DNA of 64,000 nt from Talinum fruticosum (lineage: Eukaryota; Streptophyta; Magnoliopsida; Caryophyllales; Talinaceae): positions 4,090,001 through 4,154,000 of the forward strand of contig JAITYX010000008.1 of the NCBI GenBank assembly GCA_021018815.1, read 5' to 3'. The translations under genes were made by a program, and so were the position numbers. This document shows, in pieces, positions 38,662 to 51,800 of the stretch. Below the pieces are notes generated by a model. That model saw nothing but the letters and a program-made list of their open reading frames with translations. It searched no databases and had not been told where the DNA came from. Each line of letters begins with the position of its first letter. Position 1 is the first letter of the stretch.

Positions 38662-39114
38662 TTTGAATGAACAAGCCAGGTCATTGCTTGAGTAGCTGAA
38701 CGATTCTCGCTGAAATACTCGCATCCTTTCATCTGAAATTAACTCCTGGCATTTATTGTTTTGTGTATTTACAAAAGTTAGTTATCATCAACTGCATGAA
38801 AACTGCAAAATATATAAAAGCAGAAAATGGCTACCATCATATGATGACTTGGAATATCACAGTCTGTGATTGTTCCAGTGTCCTTGCATTCTAGGGTCAG
38901 CCTTATCCTCTCCTTTCTTGATAACTTTCCTGAAGTCTGATTTACATAGCTGGGAACAGAAAGAGGGACCCTGAAAGAAAAAACTCTATCTTGCTGAAAC
39001 ACATCCTCGGCATAGTGGAACTTGACACAGACATTAGCACCCCCTCGACCTTCAAAAAATTTAATGAGAGGTACCAAATAAGATTTTGAATTGAGCGTTT
39101 CCTTACACATGCAC

Positions 39115-39164
<50 letters not shown>

Positions 39165-40844
39165 CACATACACACCCCAAAATAATACATACCATAGGCA
39201 AAGTTGCCAGGTAAAGATTCTGTATCTGTGGTCCATTGCTGACAGTAAATTCCTCTGTTTTTTCTGTTTGTCCATGAGAAGTAACTTGGACCTCATAGCA
39301 GAAAAGACATCCCTGTGTTAAACATAATTTATAAATTTAGGACACTAAATTAGTACGTTCCTCTTACAGGTTAAATTGCACGAATAGCCATTCCCCTCAA
39401 GTCTCGCCAACAGGGGTCATCCTATGTGTAGAGTTGTAACAAAATTATAACTCTTGAAGTAGGAGCTCAAGAACCTTCACAGTGTTCACTTCCAGTTCCA
39501 AGGCCTTGACTTCAAAATTGAGAGGTTATTCAAGGGTGTTGGTGTAATGTAAATAAAAATTCAAAAGCATGCTATGCTAAGAGGCTGATTCATAGGAAAA
39601 ACTAGCTGGTATCCATGTACAGAAGAGGCCATATATGCACAAAGGTCAAAGAACTTTGTAAAGCTAGATGACTCAATAACTTTTATTGTTATGCATGTTC
39701 AAGAGCAAGGCACATAAAGGCTCTGATTTCAGCTCTTGATGACAGAAATGACAACAGCATTGTTAGAAGATTCTAAAATCAAGGATAAAATGTTGAGTCT
39801 TCTATTAGGAATGGGGTAATTCTACAAATACGACTACAATCAACCACCAGGTTCAAGCACCCAAGAGAAAATATTAGATAATCAATCTCATAATATGTTA
39901 CCAGCTGGACCTGACATTGAAGAGGTTAATAATGACTGCTGGTTTATCCCTCGTTGCAAGGCTAAACAAACCAATTGCAGGCTTTTTCAAAGAAGCATGA
40001 GAAAAAAATTATTGGAGAACTGTCACGCCACAATGGATGTTTTCGTCCTTACTTCTGCTCCCAAAGTAGATAACCCCTCAAATGTTTGTGAATATAGGCC
40101 TATTGCTCATATACTCAGATTATTCTTAGTGATTGCAAGATGACAAAACCAGGTCACATGAACCTTCCTTGAAGATGCACAAGATCTAGATTTCTTTTGT
40201 AGGGGAGGTGTCATTAAGTGTAAATAGTGCCCTCCATCTTCCCACTATATATTAAGCACTCGGTAATTAACAAAATTTCATTTCATTAAGAAGATAAATT
40301 AGTGTAGAATACAAAAGACTAGCAACGAAGCAAAATAATAAGAATAAGAATAACAACAATAAACAAGCAAATAAATTGCAGATACAATTGGAAATCCAGA
40401 AAATGAACATGAAAGGGGCACGCGGGAACGGTGGAGCGTTGTGCATGCATATATATAATGGGTGGAGTGGAATTTAAACTTTACCCTATGGCCAACAGGA
40501 ACAGCCAGAATCAGAGGACAAGAACTGCCCTTTTTAATACAATGGACAGACCACCTGCCCTTGAACCGCACATGCACAGAATCCGGCTTCGGCTCAGCAT
40601 CTACCTTCACTGACAGCCAAGTCATTTGAAGCGGAACCAATGCTGGTAGTCCGCATAATAAATTAGCACTGTCAACCTCAATGTCCAAAAGGTCCATGTG
40701 GGAGACCATTGCATACAACATCGGTGCAGTAGGCAGCAGAGGTTGAAGGGCAGATGACATTGCTTGGGGACCACAAATAAGCCTCAGTCCCGTTTCAACA
40801 GCTCTAATGAACGAATCCTGATGAAACAATTTTGGCTGACCCAT
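38662..40844 (-). CDS. Unknown family gene C: four exons found, all open
   Basis: Same exon plan as gene A: 40844-40485 (360 nt, as in A), 39312-39193 (120), 39101-38835 (267) and 38745-38662 (84), all phase 0, giving 277 residues before the last exon. Protein landmarks aligning to the family: AVETGLRLICGP, LVPLQMTWLSVKVDA, VHVRFKGRWSV, LILAVPVGHR at the exon 1 end, GGANVCVKFHY and VFSFRVPLSVP in exon 3, and RMRVFQRESFSYSSNDLACSF in part in exon 4. The start ATG at 40844 is the only sensible one. Exon 3 uses an acceptor just after a (CT)n(AT)n tract; the nearer AG at about 39049 would break the frame. A fifth exon was not identified; the solo LTR at 37.8-38.4 kb may have displaced it. The gene is more divergent from A/B/E than they are from each other. 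Confidence 0.6.
39113..39162. repeat. (AT)n(AG)n microsatellite in intron 2 of gene C
   Basis: On the minus (gene) strand it reads (CT)n then (AT)n, ending about 12 bases before the exon 3 acceptor, and would serve as the polypyrimidine tract. Confidence 0.9.
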
Positions 40845-41600
40845 TGCTAAAGAGATTACCTTCAATAAAGAATGGTTAAATTTATAATGTGTTTAACTCT
40901 TTTTGAGTAATTGTACCATAAGTCATGACAGCAAGATGAGTACAGACAAGGACAGTTAAAATTTCAAGTGGCATTCTAGATCGCAACATTGCGAGCATGT
41001 TCTAGAGGTGAATGACTACAAATTTCTAAAATAGAATAACAAGGAGTAGACAAAGAAGAAATGTGCTGCATTCCAACAATTCATGTGTTTAGGAATAAAA
41101 ATATAATTACAAAACCTAAACTGCGTAAACTGAAGAAATCCACCTAAAAATACTTAAATTTCATTATTGAGATCTTCCTAGTTTCATTTGTGCACATCAT
41201 AGCACCTAGTTCTTGTAGAGATTTCATCATGCGCTATCTACTGTCTTCCAATCCACTTTGCTGGTAGTGTTCACTTGCATAGAAGAGGCATAGTATCTAC
41301 TGAGAAAATTTCAGGTTCCTAGGGGCATTCTTATATTCTCATTTTATCAGTTATGTAAGCTTCATTGGTTCCTGTTCACAATTCTTGGTGCATGTTACTA
41401 TGCAAACCTTTAACAGAAAACATTTGCAATCATAACGCAGAGTCACAGATGTTAGATTTCAGTTCGAGCTATGACTGACCGCTTTTTTTGGGGGGTGCAA
41501 ACAATTTAATAGAAACATATGAAGCTCTGCTAAGCAAGATATTTACATCAACTAAACAAAAGGAGAATTAGATAGCTGATAAATAAATCCATGATCTTAC
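40845..41600. other. Spacer between family genes C and D
   Basis: Contains the upstream region of gene C and the place where the last exon of gene D should lie. No exon 5-like frame was recognised. Confidence 0.35.
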
Positions 41601-42925
41601 CCTAAAAAAGCATTCTAGGTCCTTGTTTGAGTAGCCATCAGACTCTCGAAGAAAAACTCGCTTCTTCTCTGTATTAATTATACCCTAATGTTTGCATAAG
41701 ATAGCAACATATCAATCATCACGGACTGTTCATTCAGTATAGGAAGATGGATAACAATCTTATGATATTTAATTTTAAAAAAAGGGCTTACGATCATAGG
41801 ATGACTCGTAATAACACAATCTTTGATACTTGCAGGACCTGAACATCTAAAAATCACCCTTATCTTCTCGTTTTGGAATCTCTCCTTTCGAAGGTGAGTC
41901 ACTTAACTAGGAATCGAAAGAGGAACACTAAATGAGTAACATTTTTGTTCTTCATCAATTGTGCTCAAATCTTGAACATAGTAGATGGTAACAGCAACTG
42001 GTGTACCACCCTTATAGGGATCCTTGACCTTCACAGATTTGAATGATGGATATCAGAACGAAGACTCTAAACAACAATAATTTTTAATATAAATAATACT
42101 ACGAAAACAAAGGGTGAAGCCCGAACCAAGACGCCATTGCTACCTACCGGAGGCAAAGAAATCAATTACATATTCTCTGAATGTGGCCTACAGTTACCAA
42201 GTTCCTCTTTATGTGTTGTAGTTGAACCGTAACCAGGAACAATCATTCTATAGCGGACGAGAGTACCCTGCATTACAAAACAAAAATAAAATAAAATAAG
42301 TAAAGGTTCGAACTTATATTCGTCAATCAAGGGATGGAAGTCTTAATCTTATTCCAGAGTTTCACTCATTTTTCTAATAATTACCATAAACAAGTTACTT
42401 AAACCGAAGAACATAATTTCTCCACTACATATAATTTTAACAATCAACAATCATATAATTTTAATAATCCATAAACCCTAAAAGAAGAATTATTTATATA
42501 TACACATTTAACATATAAAATGATAAGAAATTTAGCCAGGAAGTAATTGAAATTAAAATAGAAAGGAAATAGTTTCCAGACCCTAAGACCAACGGGAACG
42601 GCGAAGATGAGATCAGAACCGGCATAGTCCTTCTTGACGTGCCAAGTGGCCTCGAATCGCACATGGATGGACGGTGAAGGTGAGTCTAGGTAAGCCTCTG
42701 CAACGGCCTTAACCGCCACGCGCACAACCTGGAGAGGGATCAACGCCGGGACGCTTGCGGAAGAGGCAGGGGCGACGACGCCGCGTAAACCACCGGCGCC
42801 GTCGGAAGCACGGAATGCAATGATGATGGTTCTACGCCGGCGGTGGCGGTAGGGTTGAGGAGTTTTAGCCCGTCCTCCACTGCGGTGGTGAATGACTTGC
42901 CATCGTACGTGGCTACGTTCGCCAT
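41601..42925 (-). pseudogene. Unknown family gene D: dead copy with one frameshift and two stops
   Basis: Exons: 42925-42582, 42267-42148 (120 nt), about 42028-41792, and 41684-41601 (84 nt, same as gene C). Exon 1 is 344 nt rather than a multiple of three; the frame breaks near 42755-42775, after VYAASSPLPLP and before LIPLQVVRVAVKAV. Exon 2 (GTLVRYRMIVPGYGS...) has TAA at 42166-42168 where gene C has Tyr. Exon 3 (GGTPVAVTIYY, CYSFSVPLSIPS) has TAA at 41903-41905, again at a Tyr of gene C. Exon 4 reads KKRVFLRESDGYSNKDLECF, very close to gene C. C and D are sister copies in tandem on the same strand. Confidence 0.75.
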
Positions 42926-43266
42926 TGTTGGGTGTCAGTGGAGAAAATGTGGGTACAGTATAGGGCTTTGTTTATAGGTTTAAAATTTTAAATTTAATGC
43001 TTATTTATTTCCTCTACTCTTTCTTTTTTATGCCGTATGATTTTATTTTTATTTTGTGATAAAACAAAAGGAAAAACGCAAGCTTACATGGGAAGCCCAA
43101 TACAAGGTTGCACATTTTTGGGGATTACTAAAGTTGAATTTTAAGCAATTTCTTATTGCTACATCACAATTTACGAGTACATTAGAAGAGTCATATGGTC
43201 TTTAAATCAATAAATTATAATTTAATTTTTTGATATTGATACTTATATGTTTAATTTAAAATGAAG

Positions 43267-43306
<40 letters not shown>

Positions 43307-43373
43307 TAATAATAATAATAATAACGGTTTTGTTAATTGTCGCTCTTAGGGCAATAAATAATAATTATTTATA
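42926..43373. other. Spacer with (AAT)n microsatellite
   Basis: Upstream side of gene D. A run of AAT units occupies about 43269-43322. No gene seen. Confidence 0.5.
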
Positions 43374-45626
43374 CTAGTCCGGACCCGTTCTATGCACGGA
43401 ATAATGTTATATAATGTATACCTTAAGAAATTATTGAATCATAGATCAACGTTGTACTTATGAGTTTCTTTTTCTCGTTCATTTGATTTTATTGAATGGT
43501 TTCACCTTCAACAACATTCTTCCGCAAGTTATCCCCTCATAGTGAAAATACTTTCGTAACTCATCAAATTTATCGGAACCCAACACATAAAAATCATTAG
43601 ATCCCATCACACATTCATCTAAAACGATAAATAAAAAAGAATGTTAAAAAATATCATCAAGGTTTTAAGATTATACTCGTAATTAAAAATATTAAGAAAC
43701 CAAATCCCTCTAAGAATTAAACAATTTAAATAAACCTCACTCATACAATTATAACAACGAGTGTGACAATATGTTTGGGTATCAAAAGACAAATATTAGT
43801 AGGAAAATAAATAATATATAATTTGTATAAATTGAATTATATGACCTATAGATGACAATAAATATCATTATGTCATAAATTAATATTACAATATAAAGCA
43901 CATCAAATCAATAAAAGAAAGTCAAAATTATAACGCATAACTCTCTACAAAGTCAATATTAATTTGACTTCATTGACACTAGATAAATATCTACATGCAA
44001 CCTATTAAAACATCATTAACTCAAATACTACACCAACCCTCTTAAAAAGTACACATATAACCATAATGGGATCTCATTTTTTAAAATTATAGGGTCAACA
44101 TGATGATTTATCCATTCTTACTTACCTTTGCATACAAAGGCAATCCATATTCCTCCTATATTCTTTAGTCATCCTCAAGAGGTTATAGACAATAGAAGTT
44201 AATTATAAATAATTTCAAGCAATGACTCCACCTCTTAATCATAAATATCTTTATGTTCAAACTCCACCATTTATCTTCTTACATTTGCATTCTTGAATCA
44301 GTTGTATTTTTCAACTATTTGCCCACATCCAACTCAAATTGCAAAACGACTAAAAAAACTCAAATTGCAAAATAGATTCATATATTTTAGTTTCGAAACT
44401 GAATTTGCAGCTATATTTGCTCTCTAAAAGTTATAACATCATAGTTATCTAAAAGGGAATGAGAAAATTTATTAAAGAATAAATTTACTAATTGTAAACA
44501 TTCACACGTGATGATTAAAGTATGGTGAAAGAAAATTCATTTTCCAAGCTTACCCGAAAATTTTATATACATTAATATATAAGTTAAGATAGAAATGTGG
44601 TGAGAAAGAATAACAATTTACTTTTACATAAATTAGCAAGAGAAGCATATAAAATTCTACTTAATAATTACCAAATTAGGTTTCATAAATCATACTAATG
44701 ATCAAGTCGGTAGTAAACTAAGAAAATGGTTTCTAAGGGATAATATATACAAATCGTAGAGACATGTAACTTAAGAATTTTTTTTTGTTAGTACAATTTA
44801 GCAAGTTAGGCAAAAATCTTATAATGAAGATATCTCATATAGTTGAGGTAAATTATTGAAATGCCTTCAATTTATTTTAAACATATATGGCAACTTTGAT
44901 CATCTAACCTCTATTCTTTGACCCTATATTTGTGAAAAAATGTAGATAAAATTAAGTACAAAAGATTTCTAAAATGCCAAAGCAACTACACTTGATAGAA
45001 TTAGACATCTATAACTCAAAGTTATATACCTTCGCCCCATTCTCCAAGTATTTCTAAAACCTCATTCTCTTTTTATCATAACAAATATGTCATTTTCTTG
45101 TTCCTAAATTTTGTTGATCCTAAACGACGACTCTATTATATTTATATTGCAAACAGCTAAAACTAAAATAACCTAAATTAAGATCTTGAAACTGTAAAAA
45201 AGAAACGTGAAATGTGAAATATTAACTCCACATAAGCCAATTACCATTATTCAATATTTGTTTCAATATGTGTAGGAGAAAAAAAAATACTAATAAGACT
45301 ATATAATCACAAAAAAAAAAAAGGAAAATGAGAGTCCACTTATAAAAAGGATTTTTTTAATTTAGAAAAATTATATTTTTTATTTATTTAATTAATTATT
45401 TATATCAATGACTCATATTTAATGGACAAATAATTTTTATGGTTAAGATTACCCTAAACTCCTACAGTCAACTATGGTTGTTGTTGTTGTTGTAAAAGAG
45501 AGTTCATAGATGAGTGGAAACCTTTTTACTCAGCATAATTTTTGTTTTATTGAACAAAAATTATAAATTTATTTTCAGACCGTCATTTCATACTTTTAAA
45601 AAGATTACTATTATATATAGTATAGA
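43374..45626 (-). mobile_element. Non-autonomous Helitron
   Basis: On the minus strand the element begins TCTATACTATATATAATAG at 45626 and ends ...CCGTGCATAGAACGGGTCCGGACTAG at 43374. The 5' TC start, the 3' CTRR end (CTAG) and a short hairpin (CCGT/ACGG stem) about 8 bases before it are the three hallmarks of Helitrons. It sits between A and T (A before TC, T after CTAG), the usual insertion site, without target duplication. Its 2.25 kb is AT-rich with no Rep/helicase frame, so it depended on an autonomous relative. Confidence 0.8.
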
Positions 45627-46457
45627 TAAGAATTTTATCTATTTAATTTTACATATATAATAAATAGTTTATTCAATATTTTCTCACAAATTGCAATATT
45701 TTTAGTTTTCTAATACAAATTATACTTTTCACTTAATTTCATAAAAATCACGTCAAAATTCAATTCACTTCTTATTCCTTTTTTTTTTAACTATGGAATT
45801 TTTTTAATCACAACCTATGAATTAAACCTTTTGTTGGGAAAAAAATCCTACCCATTAAAAATCCTAGTAATCGATTAAAAAACCTTTGTAAAGGTATTAC
45901 ATCCCCAACTCTAATTTTCTATTTTTTTACATGCTTTATCATTTCTTGCTTTATGACCGAAAAAGAAAAAATAATTTGCTCTTGGTTACTTCCGCACATG
46001 TGTAATTTCATATTAAGCACACATTTAATTAAGAGGAACCAAATAATATATTATTGAACGTGAATGTACTGTATTGCTTTTTAATTTTTTTAATGAATTA
46101 CTTTATTTGTTTTTACCACAATATGCTCATGCTTCGTGATTTAATTTTTTTATTCTTATAAATTGTTGTTTTAGTGCCAAATTGAAATTACCCATTATGA
46201 ATAAACAACACAAAACAATGAAGCATGGTAAAAAAGAATTGAATGAGCAATTTTAATTAAAAAATACAAAGTTAATTTAGTCAATAAGATAATTTTTAGG
46301 AGCTTAGTGGAAAGTTTAAGTTTTATTAGGTAACTTAAAATATTTCAATTAACAAAGAAATATTAGATAAACTTTTTTCCATCTATATAAGATTAAATAG
46401 ATAAAATATCTAACATATGTAATTCTTATCAATCGTCCTAAAGTCTACAATTAGCAA

Positions 46458-46506
<49 letters not shown>

Positions 46507-47000
46507 TTTTTGGGTAAGTATTCGATGTTGTAGGAAGTAGTTGATGTGTTTTAGAAAGAAGCAGGTGAGAGTGAATTGTACTGAGAAGAATGGATTAGAG
46601 TATTAGGAATGAGTGAGTGAGTGTAGAAAATTCACAGCAAGCCAACCACAAGAACAGAGACTGAAAAGGTAATTAATCTTTAATCTTAATTGACTTCTAT
46701 ATATTGTGTGTTCATGTAAAGAAATGTTTGGAGCAAATTATGGATAACAAAACATATCTATTTCTTGTAGATAGTAGGGATATATAAATAGATTATTGCA
46801 AAAGTGGGTACCAAAAATGAGTGAAATTTTAAATAGCTTTGACTTCATCCCTTTTACTTTTTCACATGAAAAAAAAAAAAACACAGTTCTCAAGAACCAT
46901 AGCAAGCTTATACATGCAATAATACATTTTACAGAGGCAATCGATTGATTATACTTCTTCGTGAGGTTCTTGTGGGCTATGAAAACCCAGCATGAGCAAC
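45627..47000. other. AT-rich intergenic sequence
   Basis: Includes an (AAT)n microsatellite at about 46459-46505 and the 3' flank of the membrane-protein gene. No gene recognised. Confidence 0.5.
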
Positions 47001-49134
47001 TCAAAAAAGGGTCCCCATAACGACCAAAACCCATTCCTTTAAGTAACTAATGGCTCCACGGGCTACAGCCATGACAAAGAGAAGCCAAATGATGAAAGCA
47101 ATCCGACCCAGAAAAGGCTCCACCATGAACATTAATATGGTGTTTGCAAGAGCTCCGGACATTCGAGCAATGGAAGTCAATTTTGAATGGCACCTATACA
47201 ATCTACATTCATGATAACTAACCCAGAATGCTGCCATGGAAAGAGACATAACAATTAGGAATGTGCATATTAGATTTGGATGTGTTTCAAAGATGGTGCT
47301 GCCGCCTTCTTGACACTTCACTTGAATGAGGATGAGTAATGCTTGCGTAACAAAGGCAAATGCCTTGCACCATGCTTGCTCCAAGCCTTCCCTGTTAAGA
47401 TTCAACTTTTGTGTTAATTTATTGCATGTATTTTTTTGTATGGAAAGGTTTTTTTTTAAATAAAAACAAATAAAGGTTTTCTCATTCTTTAGTGCAGCTC
47501 CTTACCTCTTCATTGTATGGGCCGTGTGATTGGGCCTAAAAACGTTGATAGAGGCCCAAAAGATCTCATGTCTAATCCATTTGTCCATGTTGAACCACAT
47601 CAAATATCAAATTACACCATACTTTAATATCGGGTTGTGCATCGAACATATCGACGGTTTTTTTTATTGATTGTTAAATTTTTTTTATTAATGTGTTTTT
47701 ATAAATTGGAAATTAAAATTAAAATCCCTATATAAACCCTACATGTACCTTCAAAGGAGAAAGTCCCTCATTGAATCTAATTGCTTTGGATTGAATCTGA
47801 ATCTAGGCTCAATAAAATAAAAATGAATTTGTATATAGGTGGACTCAATATATTTGACTCATTACTATCCTTAATTTAGACCGAATTATAAACCAAAATA
47901 CTTTATATGTGACCGTGTATAGCACACACAAAAGAGGAATTTTTTTAATGGAAAAGAGGGAAAATGTTAGAAAAATATAAAATATTTCAGTGTGCATAAC
48001 TTTTTTGGTACAATTAAGGCGTAAAAATCAATATTTAAGTGAAATTTAAATCCAATTTTTAATATCAACCCTCAAAGAATTTATCGATTTAAACAATTAA
48101 CACCCGCCATAGTATGCAAAACTCTGAACATGGTATGTGTTAAATAAAAATCATATGCGTTGAAGTCAAGTATACTAAACTTTAAAAATTGTATAAAAAG
48201 TATGCAAAAATTTTATTTTGATCACAAACTATGCAAAATTTTAAACATGTTAATAAAAAAATATGTACCAATAAAGTGTTTCTTGTGGTAGCAGTCTCAA
48301 CACCATAAGTAAGAGAATAAAAGTTTGAATTTTCAAAAATGTATTTATTGAAAAGACTTTTTATCTTAGACGATCGTTGCTCAAAAAAATTATATTTTTT
48401 GTCAAATCAAAAATTATGTGAAAATTTTAAATAAGACCATTAACATTATTTCGGCCAGTGACGGGCTAAGGCCACAACATCCTTTGGTCTCTAAAAACTA
48501 GCCGTGACACACCTCATTTCAATTTTCAGAGGGAAAAAGAGGGTCTTTACCCGATACACACTTTTTTTTTTGGTTATGAAATTAATGAAATTTCTTAACT
48601 ACAATAAAGAAAACTCCTTTTTCACATTTTTTTCAATTCTTAAAAAAAAAAAACTGTCTCCCGCCAGCTTTTGAACAGAGAACAAAAGGAAAAACAGAGC
48701 ATGGACCGCATGAACTCTTATGTGATGATCAACAGTAAAGCAAATTCAGTGTCACAACTCACGATAGACAGAGCCCAGAAAACAGGGCAAGTTGTGTAGT
48801 TTAATGGAGGACCTCACTGACCAATCCAATTCAAACGCAACAGACCAGACACAAACATATCCAATATGATTTAGCCAGCCCTTCAAGGAGGAGAAGGAGA
48901 ACTGGAATTTCAAACAAGAAAGACACCAGAAATGAAGTAACCCAAGGAAAAACAAAAATACAGGGGCAAAACGTGGAACTGCAGTATATATAGTCCTGTG
49001 TATATGTTGAAGATGCCATATATAGCTTAGAAATGTGTACGATCTCATCAACTGAAATGAGCTACTGACCTTTGAATATCATGGAGTCGATTGTAGTTCC
49101 TGATTGCATTTCGGTCGGCGATTCCCTCCGGCAT
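47001..49134 (-). CDS. Small four-helix membrane protein, unknown function, 2 exons
   Basis: Exon 1 is only 65 nt (49134-49070, MPEGIADRNAIRNYNRLHDI...); exon 2 is 47391-47001. The donor AAAG|GTCAGT and acceptor TTAACAG|GGAAGG join in phase 2 to complete an Arg codon, giving 151 residues. Hydrophobic segments lie at about residues 29-46, 61-80, 97-113 and 117-134, with a Cys/Arg/His-rich loop (YHECRLYRCH) between the second and third. The exon 1 start is preferred because the ATG further down (47405) lies inside the intron, upstream of the acceptor. I do not recognise the family. Intron 1 is 1.7 kb. No lesion seen. A TATA-like sequence lies about 115 bp upstream. Confidence 0.7.
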
Positions 49135-49239
49135 TCTCTTAATTCAGAGCACTTCTTCTGCGACCTAGAGTTTCTCACTCTTCTCTCTCTCCTGGTGGAG
49201 AAGGGTGGTGATATTTGAAGGGAAGGGGGAAGGTGTCAC

Positions 49240-49258
49240 CGCATGTATATACATATAA
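49240..49258 (-). promoter_or_regulatory. TATA-like element of the membrane-protein gene
   Basis: On the minus strand CTTATATGTATATACATG lies about 105-120 bp before the start codon at 49134, a reasonable distance for a plant TATA box with a short 5' UTR. Confidence 0.4.
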
Positions 49259-49259
49259 G

Positions 49260-51700
49260 GAGTTGGGTGGGGGCGTCAAGCAGAAGAAAATGGCTTAATG
49301 ACTGAAATGTGAATATGCGTTGAAATATGTTTCAGAACGCCATGCTAGTATTAAACGTTCCAAACGAATAAATCGTTCCATTTCTTCCGAACGTATAATT
49401 CGTCCTTTGGTGATCCGAAAAGAAGAAGAAAAAGTCGTTAGGAGGAAAAATAACTCTAAAAAGGCTAATATTGTTTCCCTAAGTTGGTCAAGTCTATCAA
49501 TTGTTAAAGTTTGAATATTTGTAGGCTATGCTCATCAACATATGACATGATCTAGTAAATCAACCGTATTGTGAAAGAATCATTATACACATAATTTTCT
49601 AGTAAATCAACCGTATTGTCAAAAGAATCATTATGCATATAATTTTATAATTGGTGTATGTTTTATAATGACATTTAGTATTTATAATATCCTTACAATC
49701 AAAGATCAAGATACAAACAGGAAAATAATAAGATTTTTTTATAATGATACACATGAAATAGGAAAACAAAAAATTAAACTTTTTGTTAGATTTTCGAAAA
49801 TGTAAGTAGTTAGAGTATGCTTTGAATTAAGTTAAAGAATGTGGGAGAACTATATTGAGTCAATTTAGAAGAATTATGTATAGTGTGACATACATTGAAT
49901 TAAGTACACAGTTTAGTGTTGAATTTAAAAATACAAATGCTATCGGCCTTTTTTGTCAAAAAAATTCTTTGAATTAGATACAACTGTTATTTTGTTCATC
50001 AAATGTATAAGATATACATTTTTTTACTAAATATTAGTTGTTATATTGTACTCCTTAGAATATGATACATTATGCTTCTAGCCACATATTAGTAGATGGT
50101 TCGATGGAAAAGAAAATGAAGAGAGGTTAAGAGAAGATAAAAAAAAAAAAAGAAAAACAAGTTGTAATTTATAAAATTATCTTATTAGATAATCCAAACA
50201 CTAGATAAAATCTTTATTGATGTTGGAGTTCTTTTTTCGAAAAGAAAACAAAACTATATCAAAAGGCACTGAGCATGAGAAGGTTAACATAAAATGATCA
50301 TAGGAAAATAACAACATCAAGCATAACATCGACAGCAAATCAAAGCATAACAAACGAGAGCTGGGAGGGGGGAGGGGAAGGCCAAAACCCAGAGGCCATA
50401 AAAAACGGTGGCAAGGGAGAGTCTTGCTTAAGCTAGCCACCAAGTGATCCTATTTATTCATCATTTTATCGGTGATTTGTAATGTTCTTTCCTCAGCCTG
50501 AATAATTCATTTAACATGCGGAGGAGGAAGAATGTGAAGTATGACAAGTTTTAATTGATCTTTGCTGGTGATGGCGAGAGCCGCCGCAGCTAAGTTAACT
50601 GCCCCGAATGCATGATTAATCGTCGCCTTCCATTTTCTTTTGATTAGCTCCAAGACTATTACGGTATTAAGTAAAAAATTTAACTTCGTGAAACATATCT
50701 TAGCCTTTGCCATAGTATAATACCCCCAATTAGTAAAACAAATTTCACAATTTTGAAAGGTGGTGTAGACTAGTGGAAGTTTTATTACAAGTTTACAGCA
50801 TCGGCAACTCCTTCACATTATTGCCTTGTTTGATTGGGGTAATTAAAGTGGCAATGTGATTAAAACAGTAATAATAATTATTGTATATCATAATATTTAA
50901 TTTTTATAAAGTACATTTACCTCAGTTTTTGCCGTTACAATGACTTTAGAAAACAATTATAATTATATTAATATTTTGAAACAATTATAGTTATATTAAT
51001 AGTTTCAAAAATTTAATGTACTAATGAATAATAGGTAGTCTAGTTATAATATTCTTTTATTCCATAAGTTTCCTTCTCATTTTCCACACCTCTTATGCCT
51101 CAGTTATGCATGTATATATATTATACTACGAAATAATGATATATTTATCCAGTATTTGATGATATTGTAGGTTATTTATCATGTGTAGATTAGTAAATGT
51201 ATATTTGTTATTTCATTTCGTCAACACAGTCATCCAAATGTGGTAAGTAAGCAAACATGTCATCACATTTTGAATTTTTTTTTGTTTTTTTAGAAAGGGA
51301 TGAGGGGTTATGTTTACTTGTACAACCATGGAATTATAGACTACACTCATTGATTAAATATGAATAATATATATTAATTCACTTGTTCAACATTATTATC
51401 TATGTGTAGTAAGTTATTATTATTAACAATTTTTTTTTGTGCAAAATATTTTTTTGTGATTTAATATGCTGTATTTTCATATTTCATTATGAGGAGAGGA
51501 AAAACAAGAAGTCACTATATGCTTACTCAAAAAAACAAGGGAAGGAAATCATCGTTGATCATGAATCATGATCAATTATCATTAGATCAGGATGCTTAAG
51601 GAACAAAGCGAACGTAATTGGAGTAATTACACATCACAACCCTAAACAAGCCATTATCGCCTCTATCTGCTGCTACTGTTCTCCCTCATAAAGAGTCAAC
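49260..51700. other. Divergent intergenic region
   Basis: Lies between the minus-strand membrane-protein gene and plus-strand DCP5, so it holds both promoters. A short minus-strand frame at 50507-50713 (68 residues, MAKAKICFTKLNF...) has no recognisable relative and no splice partner that I can see; it may be chance or a gene fragment. The rest is AT-rich. Confidence 0.4.
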
Positions 51701-51709
51701 AAAAACCAA

Positions 51710-51729
51710 CTCTCTCTCTCTCTCTCTCG
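51710..51729 (+). repeat. (CT)n tract in the probable 5' UTR of DCP5
   Basis: About ten CT units, 75-90 bp before the start codon. CT-rich 5' leaders are common in plant genes. Confidence 0.7.
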
Positions 51730-51800
51730 CGTTCTCCCTCCCATCCTCCCCTTCCTCTCTCTCTTATGGTGAGATTGTAACTGGTGAAAGAGCAGAATCC

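Noticed and set aside
49320..49514. 64-residue basic frame on the plus strand
   Set aside because: No family resemblance, no splice partner and no sign of a promoter; Lys/Arg content follows the purine-rich sequence.
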